From assembly GCF_012641435.1 (NCBI RefSeq), contig NZ_JABAIJ010000005.1, positions 124,001 to 188,000 of the forward strand: DNA of 64,000 nt, written 5' to 3'. The stretch comes from Rhizobium sp. P38BS-XIX. Lineage in GTDB: Bacteria > Pseudomonadota > Alphaproteobacteria > Rhizobiales > Rhizobiaceae. Below are positions 1 through 7,875 of the stretch, one piece after another. Every line of letters starts with the position of its first letter. Position 1 is the first letter of the stretch. The notes under the pieces are model-generated. The model was given only the letters and a program-made list of their open reading frames with translations, made no database searches and was not told where the DNA came from. The position numbers and the translations under genes were made by a program.

Positions 1-354
1 ACCTTCCGTATCCTCGTAGCCGTCGGCAACCATGGCTCCATGCAGGCCAAGCACGACCGCATCGACCGGCATGGCCGCCCGCAGCTGATCAAGGATTTCG
101 TCGCGCAAGTCCTCATAGGTGCGGCGGTTCACCAGCCCAGCCGGATCGGCCCAGGTCGCGGTGCCCTCGATGACCTCCCAGCCCTTTTGCGCAGCGATGC
201 GACGTCCGACCGTGATCGGTGCGGAGCAGAGCGTCGGCGTTTCCGGATGCATGCCCGGCGGCGCATAGAGAGACGCCTCGAAAGCGCGCCGGTCGATACA
301 GATGGGGGAGAATGTATTCGTCTCGGTCGCCAGAGCCGCGGTAAAAATGCGCAA
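1..354 (-). CDS. M81 family metallopeptidase (MlrC-like), 5' part only
   Basis: The N-terminal 118 residues read MRIFTAALATETNTFSP and then a GLHGAM motif. This is the start of the M81/MlrC family, zinc peptidase-like proteins related to microcystinase C, which often sit in amino-acid or peptide ABC-transporter operons. The start is a TTG with GAGGCG just upstream; no ATG fits the family N-terminus. It begins 11 bases after the stop of the upstream NTF2-like gene, so the two are probably co-transcribed. The gene runs off the left edge and most of the protein is not visible. Its substrate cannot be told from this fragment. Confidence 0.8.
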   Translation of the reverse strand, partial: MRIFTAALATETNTFSPICIDRRAFEASLYAPPGMHPETPTLCSAPITVGRRIAAQKGWEVIEGTATWADPAGLVNRRTYEDLRDEILDQLRAAMPVDAVVLGLHGAMVADGYEDTEG

Positions 355-365
355 TGCTATCGCCT

Positions 366-866
366 CTATTCCATCGGATTCGGCAGATAGCCGGTAAAGC
401 CGCTGATCTTCCAGTGCCCCTCATGCAGGCGGCAGTAATAAAGCGTCTGCCACTTCATGACGTCGACGCTGCCATCCGCCTTCTTCAGGCTGCCGTCGAA
501 CTTCTTGCGCACGAGCGCCATTTCGCCTTCGATCTCGATGTCCTCGAGCGTCGTCGTGGTGAAGATGGCTGTGCGTGTGTCTTCGGCGAAGGACTGCGTG
601 GCGAAATCGCGCGCCTGTCGCAGCCACTCGTCGCGATAGGCAGAGAGTGTCGGAAAGGCCAGCCGCCAATGATCGGGGCTGACGTTGCGCTTGCCGTCGA
701 TACCGATGAACCCCTCTTCGACGAAATCGCCTGATACCATCGACCAGTCGGCGGAGAGAAATGCATCGATGTCGCGCGGGACGAGCATCTCCCAGATCGC
801 GTGTCTCGGGGCGTCGCTTTCAGGAAAGGGATTCTTGAATGGATCACGCATTGTATCCGCCGTCAT
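366..866 (-). CDS. NTF2-like (SnoaL-type) family protein
   Basis: This 166-residue protein has the size and pattern of the NTF2-like fold. An N-terminal helix carries an aromatic-rich stretch (AIWEML, FLSADWSMV), and the C-terminal strands end in LYYCRLHEGHWKISGF, the usual last strands of SnoaL-like proteins. Such proteins act as small enzymes or binding partners, so no reaction can be assigned. It is the first gene of a leftward unit with the M81 peptidase and is divergent from an RpiR regulator, which may control it. A second start six residues in (MRDPF) is possible. Confidence 0.75.
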   Translation of the reverse strand: MTADTMRDPFKNPFPESDAPRHAIWEMLVPRDIDAFLSADWSMVSGDFVEEGFIGIDGKRNVSPDHWRLAFPTLSAYRDEWLRQARDFATQSFAEDTRTAIFTTTTLEDIEIEGEMALVRKKFDGSLKKADGSVDVMKWQTLYYCRLHEGHWKISGFTGYLPNPME

Positions 867-964
867 TTAAATTCTTTTCATAAATTCGGATTTTCGCTGG
901 TCAAATTCCGCTTTCTATGGTCATTTGTCAACGTATCAAGAAAATAATTTGCAGGAATCATATG

Positions 965-978
965 ATGTTCGCGAACAT
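965..978. promoter_or_regulatory. Perfect 14-bp palindrome, candidate operator
   Basis: ATGTTCGCGAACAT is a perfect palindrome in the 263-base gap between the divergent NTF2-like and RpiR genes. Its place and symmetry suit a dimeric regulator, most simply the neighbouring RpiR protein acting on both promoters. No binding evidence is available, and the assignment is inference. Confidence 0.45.
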
Positions 979-1129
979 TATGGTTCCCGTCATACGGGCG
1001 CGAACGGTGGTCACAGCCCTCGCGTACTTTCGGGTGGGTACGGATGACGAGCTGCAGGAATAAGACGGATAGTGTCGCTTACCAAGTGTCGGACGTTTAG
1101 AATTCAGCGACAGAATAAAGGGGGAGCTG

Positions 1130-1993
1130 ATGGACATCTTTACGACCATGCAGGACGAGAGAGGGCGGCTTTCGCAATCGGAAATCCGCATTGCCGACAT
1201 CGTCCTCAATGACTTCGAATTCGCCGTCAACGCCTCTATCATCGAGCTGGCCGGCAAGGCGGACGTTTCGCCGCCAACCGTGACGCGCTTCTGCCGCCGA
1301 TTGGGCTGCGAAAGCTTCTCCGATTTCAAGGTGCAGCTGGCGCGCACGGCCTATGTCGGCATGCGCTATCTGAAGCCCGAGCCGAAAAGCATCGCGCCGG
1401 CCGACGTCGCGCAAGACATTATTACCAAGGCGCAGAATGCGCTGTTTCTTCTCCATCGTGGGTTGGATGTCGCGGCTGTCGAGCAGGCGGCAAACCGGCT
1501 CGCTGGCGCCGAAATGATCTATGCTTTCGGTTCCGGCGGCAATTCGTCGATGATCGCCAGCGAGCTGCAGAACCGCCTGTTCCGCTTCGGCCTGCGGATC
1601 ACCGCAAGTTCCGATCACAGCATGCAGCTGATGATGGCTGCCGCCGCCAAGCCGACGGACGTGCTGATCGGTTCCTCCTTCTCTGGCCGCAATGCCGAGC
1701 TTGTCCGCGCTTTCACGCTGGCGCGCGAGGCAAAGGTGCCGACCATAGCGCTGACGCAGAGTGGAAGCCCCGTGGCGCATGTCGCCGATATCACCCTGCC
1801 GGTCGATCTGCCGGAAGGCGACAATATATATAGGCCGACTTCGACGCGGATCGCCTATCTCGCGGTCGTCGACATTCTGGCGAGCCTGGTTGCCCATCGC
1901 ATCCAGCCGCAGGCGACCGTGGTTCTGCGTCGCATCAAGCAGCAGCTCGTCACCCATCGAGACGGTGACGACCGCCAGCTGCTTGGGGACTAG
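1130..1993 (+). CDS. MurR/RpiR family transcriptional regulator
   Basis: This 287-residue protein has the two domains of the RpiR family. The N-terminal helix-turn-helix (residues 1-75) holds the typical LAGKADVSPPTVTRFCRRLG recognition segment. The C-terminal SIS domain (about 120-260) holds IYAFGSGGNSSMIA and binds sugar phosphates in known relatives. The start follows a strong GGGGGAG ribosome site. A short-chain dehydrogenase lies 31 bases downstream and is probably in the same transcript, while the NTF2/M81 genes are divergent. It likely senses a metabolite and controls both units; the ligand is unknown. Confidence 0.9.
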   Translation: MDIFTTMQDERGRLSQSEIRIADIVLNDFEFAVNASIIELAGKADVSPPTVTRFCRRLGCESFSDFKVQLARTAYVGMRYLKPEPKSIAPADVAQDIITKAQNALFLLHRGLDVAAVEQAANRLAGAEMIYAFGSGGNSSMIASELQNRLFRFGLRITASSDHSMQLMMAAAAKPTDVLIGSSFSGRNAELVRAFTLAREAKVPTIALTQSGSPVAHVADITLPVDLPEGDNIYRPTSTRIAYLAVVDILASLVAHRIQPQATVVLRRIKQQLVTHRDGDDRQLLGD

Positions 1994-2024
1994 CAATCAA
2001 GACATATAAATAAGAGGGAAGCAT

Positions 2025-2801
2025 ATGAGCAAATCCGTTGCCATCGTTACCGGCGCGGCCGGCGATATCGGCCGTGCCATCGCAAAGCGTCTGGCGGATG
2101 ACCATGACATCGTGCTGCTTGTCGATATCGATGAACCCGCCGCGCGCAAGGCGGCTGCGAATCTGGGAGCTGCCGATCGTTTCGCGGTGTTTGCGGCCGA
2201 CATCACCAGCGAAACCGATACCGCCGAAATGGCGAAGGCCGCGTCCGGTCTGGGCATGGTGAAGACGTTGGTCAACAATGCCGGCGCTGCGCGCGCAGTC
2301 AGCCTTCACGACACCACGCCGGCAATCTGGCGCGCCGACAATGCCCTTAATCTCGAGGCGTCCTTCCTGTGCTTCCGGGCAGTCGAGGATATGCTGAAGG
2401 CATCGAAGGGATCGGTGGTCAATATTGCCTCCGTCAATGGCCTCGCCGTTTTCGGCCATCCCGCCTATAGCGCTGCCAAGGCAGGCCTCCTGCATTTCAC
2501 CCGTCTGGTCGCGGTCGAATACGGCAAGTTCGGTATCCGCTCCAATGCGGTGGCGCCGGGCACCGTGCGCACGCAGGCTTGGGAAGTGCGCGCCGCGGCC
2601 AATCCGAACGTGTTCGAGGAAGCCAAGCGCTGGTACGCGCTTCAGCGCGTCGTCGACCCCGTCGATGTCGCCAATGCCGTCTCGTTTCTTGCAGGCCCGC
2701 TGGCTTCGGCGATCACAGGCGTATGCTTGCCCGTCGATTGCGGCCTGACGGCAGGGCAGGCGGAGCTTGCTCACACCTTCTCGCAATCCGAACACTACTG
2801 A
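2025..2801 (+). CDS. Short-chain dehydrogenase/reductase (SDR)
   Basis: This is a classical SDR of 258 residues. The nucleotide-binding motif is TGAAGDIG (residues 9-16), followed by NNAG (84-87), the catalytic Ser near 136, and Y148/K152 in YSAAK. The PG motif after the active site is present, and the C-terminus carries the usual ITGVCLPVDCG. It should oxidise or reduce a hydroxyl or keto group with NAD(P)(H), but the substrate is unknown. It follows the RpiR regulator with AGAGGGAAG as ribosome site, and a hairpin terminator lies about 100 bases after the stop. Confidence 0.9.
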   Translation: MSKSVAIVTGAAGDIGRAIAKRLADDHDIVLLVDIDEPAARKAAANLGAADRFAVFAADITSETDTAEMAKAASGLGMVKTLVNNAGAARAVSLHDTTPAIWRADNALNLEASFLCFRAVEDMLKASKGSVVNIASVNGLAVFGHPAYSAAKAGLLHFTRLVAVEYGKFGIRSNAVAPGTVRTQAWEVRAAANPNVFEEAKRWYALQRVVDPVDVANAVSFLAGPLASAITGVCLPVDCGLTAGQAELAHTFSQSEHY

Positions 2802-2904
2802 GACTTGCTGTCAGAGGCTTCAAAACACCTGGTCGGAGATAGCAAACGGGGGTGCCCCTGAAGCTTCAATCGTCCAAATGCGCCTTTCTGCGTCCTGACA
2901 ATAC

Positions 2905-2936
2905 AAAGCCGCCGAAAGAGGTTTCGGTGGCTTTTT
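2905..2936 (+). terminator. Rho-independent terminator after the SDR gene
   Basis: The arms AGCCGCCGAAA and TTTCGGTGGCT form a stem around GAGG and are followed by TTTTT. It lies downstream of the RpiR-SDR unit and points rightward, so it probably ends that transcript. Confidence 0.8.
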
Positions 2937-2972
2937 GATGCCGTGTCTCGGCCAAACCCTCATCGGATTGAA

Positions 2973-3155
2973 TTAGCCGGCCCGGAGCGTCGCCATATCG
3001 GTTGGGAAGAAGCCAGCCCAGGCCATCACCGTCATCGCCGTGATGACCAGCAGATACCACATGACCAGATAATCCCCGACCAGCCGCCGGTTCAACGCGG
3101 CAAAGAGCAGAGCGACGCTCAATCCAAGCCAGAGAAGATTGCAGATGTGATCCAT
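2973..3155 (-). CDS. Small hypothetical membrane protein (60 aa)
   Basis: The protein starts MDHICNLLWLGLSV and has two predicted membrane helices (about residues 5-22 and 29-47) with a short loop of RRLVGDY. The chosen ATG has AAGGGG eleven bases upstream; a longer reading from 3179 would put that ribosome site inside the gene. I do not recognise the family. It sits in a run of very small genes that contains two other single-helix proteins and a DUF982 protein. Confidence 0.6.
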   Translation of the reverse strand: MDHICNLLWLGLSVALLFAALNRRLVGDYLVMWYLLVITAMTVMAWAGFFPTDMATLRAG

Positions 3156-3413
3156 TTTCTTGTTCCCCTTATTCGCCACGTCCCTCCTTGGAGCAAAGGT
3201 TAACCAGCCGGCGGCGAAAGAGGTAGCGCCGAAACGGGATGGAGGGTTGCGCAGAGCCGGAGACGGTGGACAGCAATATCCAAGGGGATGATCCCCTCGT
3301 TGCCAAACTCTCGTTCAGAGATCGCAGAAAATCTTAACGGAGGGCTCGCTGTTCAGGAACAACCAACATTTCCTGACGTTATCAACACAGCAGGCAAGGA
3401 GAGGAGGGATCTC

Positions 3414-3494
3414 ATGGACTACTACACAACAATGGCTGCATGCGTCGGCACGGCATCGTTTCTCGTCGCGGCGCTGATGGCACTTCACGGCTGA
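3414..3494 (+). CDS. Very small hydrophobic protein (26 aa)
   Basis: MDYYTTMAACVGTASFLVAA is followed by LMALHG and a stop. It is preceded by a near-perfect AGGAGGG ribosome site at the right spacing. Almost the whole chain after residue 7 is one hydrophobic helix. The stop is 11 bases before the DUF982 gene, so the two are probably translated from one message. Function unknown. The strong ribosome site is the main argument that it is real. Confidence 0.5.
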   Translation: MDYYTTMAACVGTASFLVAALMALHG

Positions 3495-3505
3495 GGAGAT
3501 GAACC

Positions 3506-3772
3506 ATGGAACACGGTGATTGGCGAAATCCTGTCATAGTCGACCTTGGTGGCAGAGGTCGCTTTGCGATCATCACAAACGCCCTCGATGCCGCAAACTG
3601 CATGAGCGAAGAATGGCCGGTGGACGGCGGCGCGGCAGTCGATGAAGCTGTACTCGTCTGTCTGGACGCCATTCTCGGCAAGGCTTCAGCGGAGGATTCG
3701 CGCGATGCTTTCCTGGAAGCTGCACGCGAAGCCGGGCTCTATGTCAAACCCGATTCCGAGCGTTTTCATTAG
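3506..3772 (+). CDS. DUF982 domain-containing protein
   Basis: This 88-residue protein matches the DUF982 family, which is expanded in Rhizobiaceae and has no known function. Recognisable elements are the N-terminal W-x-x-P-V segment, the central EEWP, and the tail with LEAAREAGLYV. The ATG follows GAGGAG. It comes right after the 26-residue hydrophobic protein. Confidence 0.85.
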   Translation: MEHGDWRNPVIVDLGGRGRFAIITNALDAANCMSEEWPVDGGAAVDEAVLVCLDAILGKASAEDSRDAFLEAAREAGLYVKPDSERFH

Positions 3773-3802
3773 GTGCTTGACGGTGGCTGGTGCCGCAGAC
3801 GC

Positions 3803-3940
3803 TCAAACCGGATAGATCATCCAGAAAATTGCGCCAACGACAACGACGAAGGCGAGGATGAAACCCATCACCCTTGCCAGCCCCTGATTTACATTGCCAT
3901 TGCCGACAATCAATTCGTACCAGTTCTCATTGCGATTCAT
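3803..3940 (-). CDS. Small single-helix membrane protein (45 aa)
   Basis: The peptide MNRNENWYELIVGNGNVNQG continues into one membrane helix (GFILAFVVVVGAIFWMIY) and stops. The start has AAAAGGA eight bases before it. The polar N-terminal half and single C-terminal helix suggest a small inner-membrane protein. No family was recognised. It faces the DUF982 gene, with 30 bases between the stops. Confidence 0.5.
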   Translation of the reverse strand: MNRNENWYELIVGNGNVNQGLARVMGFILAFVVVVGAIFWMIYPV

Positions 3941-4248
3941 CGGATTATCCTTTTGAGCTTCGCCTTATTAGGTCTTGCGCCTTCGCGGCAGTCAACGATT
4001 TAAACCGAGCCTGTCCTTGCGAGACGGGCTGCGTACACAAGCAAGGCTAAAGATGATTCGTGTTTGAAATTTGTGGTGAGAACCAGCAATCAGCATCGAT
4101 CGTCCGACTGTCCGGCAGCGAAGTCCAACACTCCCGATCCGATCCTTTTCAAGACGAATTCCCGTCCGGCCCCCGGCGAGCCGGGTAACTATCAAAGGAA
4201 CTCGTTCATCTTGAAATGATTGAGAAATCCACGTTTCTCAAAATGGAA
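3941..4248. other. Gene-poor stretch between small ORF and tRNA-Leu
   Basis: No convincing gene was seen in these 308 bases. A 67-codon leftward frame exists, but its composition (low complexity, Arg/Ser-rich) and lack of a ribosome site argue against it. A short GC hairpin (CCCGGCGAGCCGGG) lies about 70 bases downstream of the tRNA but has no T-run. Confidence 0.5.
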
Positions 4249-4335
4249 TGGTGCCCAGAAGAGGACTCGAACCTCCACACCCTTTCGGGTACCAGCACCT
4301 GAAGCTGGCGCGTCTACCAATTCCGCCATCTGGGC
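4249..4335 (-). tRNA. tRNA-Leu (anticodon CAG)
   Basis: Read leftward, the acceptor arms are GCCCAGA and TCTGGGC, followed by discriminator A and an encoded CCA. The D-loop has GGTAGACGC. The anticodon stem CCAGC/GCTGG closes the loop TTCAGGT, giving anticodon CAG. A long variable arm (ACCCGAAAGGGT) marks it as class II, and the T-arm contains GGTTCGAGTCC. All parts fit tRNA-Leu, which reads CUG codons. Confidence 0.97.
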
Positions 4336-4427
4336 GACGGACACGCATGTAAGGGGGTGGCCGTCCGGTGTCAACAGGGTTTTTAAAGTTTTCGTGTCAA
4401 TCGTGAAAAAAGCCGTTGAAGCTAGTG

Positions 4428-5858
4428 TCAGACCTTCGCCGCTGCCCAGGCGCGGATCAGGTCAAGTCCCTGTTCCAGCAAGGTCTTTGCCTCGCTTTCG
4501 CTGCTGGCTTCCACATAGCAGCGCATTTCGGGCGCATTGCCGGAGGGACGGAAATGAATGATACGACCGTCGGCAAGTGTCACTCTCAGCCCGTCTATAT
4601 CGCTCTTCGATGCAACGCCGGCGATCGGGGCGAGAAAGGCTGCCAAATTTGCGTCTGAAGCGCGCAGATAGGTCATCAGTGCGGCGCTGGTTTCGACGGG
4701 AAAGTTCTCCAGACGATCGGCTGCGGCAAAGGGCAGGCGGTAGCTGCCAGCCACGGACGAAAGCGGCTTCTTTGCTCGTGCGGCAGCATAAAGCGTTGCA
4801 AGAATAGGCAGGAAGCTGTCGCGTGTCGGCAGCGCATCGAGCGCCTCGCCTTCGACGGTGAAGCGGCTGCCCGTCAGCGTGCCGCCATTGGCTTCGAAGC
4901 CCATGATATTGGTCTTGCCGGCCGCGATCGCCTCGTCCATGCCAGCGATCACATAGGGAGAGCCGACGCGGGTGCGGGTAACGGCATAGGACCCGGCCGC
5001 TTCGATGCCCGAATTGGAGGTGACGGGGGTCACAACGACCGCCGCGCCCAGGAAATTGGCGGCGATGAGGCCGAGCAGGTCCCCCCGCAAGGGCTCGCCG
5101 GTTTCATCGGCAACCAGCGGACGGTCGCCATCGCCGTCAGCCGATACGATGGCATCGAGCCGATGTTCCGGCGCCCAACCCTTCATGAGGTTGATCGTCT
5201 CGGCCGAGACGGCTTCGGTATCCACGGGAATGAAGTCTTCGGAGCGCCCGAGCGGTACGACGCGAGCGCCATAATGGCTGAGGACGTCGGCGAAGAGATC
5301 GCGAGCGACGGTGCTGTGTTGATAGACGCCGATGGTGAGGCCGGCGAGGCTGTCTGCCGGCAGCAGGCTCTTGTTGCGCTCCACGAACAGAGCTTCGGTT
5401 TGCGCCGCCCGATTTTCAGCGCTGTCGGGCGTTTCGTCGATCAGCGTGTCGACGATCGCACTTGCCTCGGCGCTGATCGCCATTTCGTCCTGCTTGTCGA
5501 TTTCGCCGTCGGGCCGATAGAATTTGATGCCGTTGCGATCGGCGGGGATATGGGAGCCGGTGATCATCAGCGAGGCGGCTTTCAGCTGCAGCCCGTAAAG
5601 CGCAAGCGCTGGTGTCGGCAGCGCGCCGCAATCGATCGGCGTCATGCCTGCCCGCTTCAGCGCGCCGATGCAGGTGGCGGAGATGGCCGGGCTCGACTCG
5701 CGAAAATCGCGGCCGACGAGGACGAGGTCGCCGGGCTTGGCGTGGCCGCTTTTCAGCAGATGATGTGCGAAGGCCGTTGCGTAGAGCGCGGAGGCTCGTC
5801 CGACAAGATCGACGGACAGGCCGCGAAGGCCGCTGGTGCCAAATTTCAAGCTGCTCAC
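4428..5858 (-). CDS. Phosphomannomutase/phosphoglucomutase family protein
   Basis: This alpha-D-phosphohexomutase (476 residues from the GTG at 5858) converts hexose-6-phosphate to hexose-1-phosphate, probably mannose for GDP-mannose and surface polysaccharides. The catalytic serine is S102 in TGSHIP. The metal-binding loop is DGDGDR (241-246), the sugar-binding loop is FEANGG (321-326), and the phosphate-binding loop near the end is RPSGNAPEMR. The GTG follows AAGGAG, whereas a longer frame back to 5897 lacks a good site. Rhizobial NoeK is a similar protein. Mannose versus glucose preference cannot be read from sequence. Confidence 0.88.
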   Translation of the reverse strand: MSSLKFGTSGLRGLSVDLVGRASALYATAFAHHLLKSGHAKPGDLVLVGRDFRESSPAISATCIGALKRAGMTPIDCGALPTPALALYGLQLKAASLMITGSHIPADRNGIKFYRPDGEIDKQDEMAISAEASAIVDTLIDETPDSAENRAAQTEALFVERNKSLLPADSLAGLTIGVYQHSTVARDLFADVLSHYGARVVPLGRSEDFIPVDTEAVSAETINLMKGWAPEHRLDAIVSADGDGDRPLVADETGEPLRGDLLGLIAANFLGAAVVVTPVTSNSGIEAAGSYAVTRTRVGSPYVIAGMDEAIAAGKTNIMGFEANGGTLTGSRFTVEGEALDALPTRDSFLPILATLYAAARAKKPLSSVAGSYRLPFAAADRLENFPVETSAALMTYLRASDANLAAFLAPIAGVASKSDIDGLRVTLADGRIIHFRPSGNAPEMRCYVEASSESEAKTLLEQGLDLIRAWAAAKV

Positions 5859-6032
5859 GGGCAATCTCCTTACAGTGATTGCCGTGTTATGGAGCAAGCC
5901 GGGATCAGGATCAACCGAGCGAAAATCGCGCTCAGCTTGCGCGCGGCACTGGTTTCGCCTTCTCGCGAACCCACATACAAAGAACCACGATAAAAAGAGC
6001 TCGCCGCATCGTCGGCGAGACTGGAGCTTGTT

Positions 6033-6551
6033 ATGGCTGTCCTAGAGCGCGTCCAGCAAAAAAACGCAGCGGTTTTCCGTCCGGAATTGCGCAAGTACAA
6101 AGAAACAGAGCGTTTTCGCAATTCAAGAAAAGGCGGAAAGGTTCTCGGAGGAGTCGTGCTCGGTAGTGTTCTCGCTCTGGCGATGCTGACACAGGCTGCA
6201 TCGGTGCTTGCGGCGTCGAATCCTCCGAGGATTGGCATTCCGCCGCGCAACACGAATTCTGTCATCTGCGATACGAGAGGCTGCTTCGGCTTCGGAGCGC
6301 GGCAATTCTACACGCGGCCCGGTCAGCCCCTGCCTGACATGAACGGCGTCAATCGTTATGACAGCCCTCGTATACAGATGCCGCCGCGCGAAACCTATAC
6401 GCCGCCGAGACAGGTCTATCCCTCACCGGCACAGCAGCGCAGCCGTCACCAGATGTGGTGCGCCCGGCAACATCGTACCTATAATCCCGGGACCAATCTT
6501 TATTCCACGATCAACAACGGTTTCCAGGAGTGCCGCGCTCCGTTCGACTGA
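6033..6551 (+). CDS. BA14K-like secreted protein with repeat-derived N-terminus
   Basis: The C-terminus (MWCARQHRTYNPGTN followed by FQECR) matches the BA14K pattern of a WC, a Y-x-P turn and a final Cys. A hydrophobic stretch, VLGGVVLGSVLALAMLTQAA, ending in VLA forms a signal peptide after KGGK, so the mature protein is probably exported. The middle is Pro-rich. The first roughly 30 residues are translated from the RIME-like repeat at 6042-6124, so the start is doubtful. An internal GTG at 6154, close after GGAGGA, would give a signal peptide with no positive N-region. Relatives in Brucella are immunoreactive envelope proteins; the role here is unknown. Confidence 0.65.
   Translation: MAVLERVQQKNAAVFRPELRKYKETERFRNSRKGGKVLGGVVLGSVLALAMLTQAASVLAASNPPRIGIPPRNTNSVICDTRGCFGFGARQFYTRPGQPLPDMNGVNRYDSPRIQMPPRETYTPPRQVYPSPAQQRSRHQMWCARQHRTYNPGTNLYSTINNGFQECRAPFD
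6042..6124. repeat. RIME-like palindromic repeat
   Basis: The element begins CTAGAGCGCGTCCAGC and ends in CGCAATTC. It contains an inverted pair GAATTGCG (6084-6091) and CGCAATTC (6117-6124). The general form, with CTAGAGC at the edge and AGCGGTTTTCCG inside, is that of the short palindromic elements known as RIME in Rhizobium. The call rests on memory of the family, not on a search. The element overlaps the annotated start of the BA14K-like gene. Confidence 0.55.
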
Positions 6552-6567
6552 CGCCGTTGATAGAGCA

Positions 6568-6861
6568 TCAGCTTTCCAGCGATGCGCGGTCGGTGTGGCC
6601 GAGATCGCGATCCGGGTCGATGATATCCCGCACGCGCTGCTTCAATTCCTTCGGCCCGGGAAAGCCGCCGTCGCGCTTGCGCTCCCAGAGCAGCTCACCA
6701 TCGATGCGGATCTCGAAAACGCCGCCGGTACCCGGGATCAACGCCACTTCACCGAGACTGTCGGTAAAGGTCTGCAGCAGCTCCTGCGCCATCCAGCCGG
6801 ACCGCAGCAGCCAGTTGCATTGCGTGCAGTAGAGAATGGTGATCCTGGGCTTGTTGCTCAT
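6568..6861 (-). CDS. SelT/SelW/SelH (Rdx) family protein
   Basis: This 97-residue protein begins MSNKPRITILYCTQCNW. The C12-x-x-C15 motif after the first strand is the redox site of the Rdx thioredoxin-like family, here with two cysteines instead of selenocysteine. The GTGGVFEIRIDGELLWERK segment is also typical of the family. The start follows GAGGA. It is divergent from the amidotransferase gene. Bacterial members are thought to be redox proteins of unknown partner. Confidence 0.88.
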   Translation of the reverse strand: MSNKPRITILYCTQCNWLLRSGWMAQELLQTFTDSLGEVALIPGTGGVFEIRIDGELLWERKRDGGFPGPKELKQRVRDIIDPDRDLGHTDRASLES

Positions 6862-7047
6862 AGAATGGGTCCTCGCTTGTTTGCTGACATTTAGGCTCAG
6901 CTTTAACCGGCTGCAAGCCGAGCGATGAGAGCGCCGGCATCGAAGTATCGTCAAACGGGGCCGGCGGCGGTTGCGCATTGCAGACCCTTGCCTCCACGGT
7001 TGCCGCATGCTCATCTCTGGCTAGGCTATTCGTAGGGAATCATCGCA

Positions 7048-7782
7048 ATGCGCGTCGCCATTATCGAAAATATGAAAGACACGCCGCTCGGCGCTCTCGG
7101 CATCGCGCTCGAAGAAGCCGGTGCACGGCTCGAATGGTTTCGTCCCTTTCTCGGCGAAGCCTTGCCAAGCGACGTTGACGCTTTCGATGCGCTTGTCGTC
7201 CTCGGCGGTGAGCAAAGCGCGCGTGATGATCATACGCATCCCTATCTGCCCGAATTGGCGGCGCTGATGCGCCGCTTTGAGGGCGAGGACAAGACGGTGC
7301 TCGGCATTTGCCTCGGCAGCCAGATCCTGGCGCGTGCCTACGGGGCCGAAAATCTGCTTGGAACCGCTCACGAGTTCGGCTGGAAGGGCATTGGCGTGAC
7401 GCAGGAGGGAAAAGCCGATCCGCTGCTGGCCGATCTCGGCGACGAATTCACCATCTTTGAGTGGCATGGCGACACGTTCACCCTGCCGCCCGGCGCGACC
7501 AGCCTGGCCGCCAATGACGTGACCCGCAACCAGGCTTTCCGTGTTGGCCGTGCAGCCTATGGCACGCAGTTTCATTTCGAGGCCAACGCCGCCGTCGTCG
7601 ATTGGTGGCGCGGCGAGTTCAGGGAGACCATCGAGAAAAAGGAGCCCGGCTGGCTGGAGGCCTATCCGCAGCATGTTGCCAAACATGCGGCCGCCGCCGA
7701 AACAGCCGGTCTTGCGATCGCCCGTGCCTGGGTTCGGACGATTAAGGCGCCAGCGGAACTTTACGCGGCGGCGCAGGCGTAA
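7048..7782 (+). CDS. Class-I glutamine amidotransferase (GMP synthase-like)
   Basis: This is a stand-alone GATase domain of 244 residues. The nucleophile elbow is GICLGSQ with C88, and the other triad members are H176 and E178 in QFHFEA. The domain resembles the glutaminase half of GMP synthase but has no synthase domain beside it. Such proteins act on glutamine or gamma-glutamyl compounds, and the substrate here is unknown. The GFA-family gene follows in the same direction after about 90 bases. Confidence 0.87.
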   Translation: MRVAIIENMKDTPLGALGIALEEAGARLEWFRPFLGEALPSDVDAFDALVVLGGEQSARDDHTHPYLPELAALMRRFEGEDKTVLGICLGSQILARAYGAENLLGTAHEFGWKGIGVTQEGKADPLLADLGDEFTIFEWHGDTFTLPPGATSLAANDVTRNQAFRVGRAAYGTQFHFEANAAVVDWWRGEFRETIEKKEPGWLEAYPQHVAKHAAAAETAGLAIARAWVRTIKAPAELYAAAQA

Positions 7783-7875
7783 TCGCGTCAGAAAACGCGG
7801 TGATTTGCCCAGCGCTACGGATTGAACAGCAAGCTGCCCATACGAGAACACGATGACATCGGAGGAGAGGATATC

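Noticed and set aside
3992..4195. 67-codon leftward frame near the tRNA-Leu
   Set aside because: Low-complexity Arg/Ser-rich sequence, no ribosome site and no family likeness.
4249..4335. tRNA-Leu as an integration site of a genomic island
   Set aside because: No integrase lies nearby and I found no repeat of the tRNA 3' end in the window.
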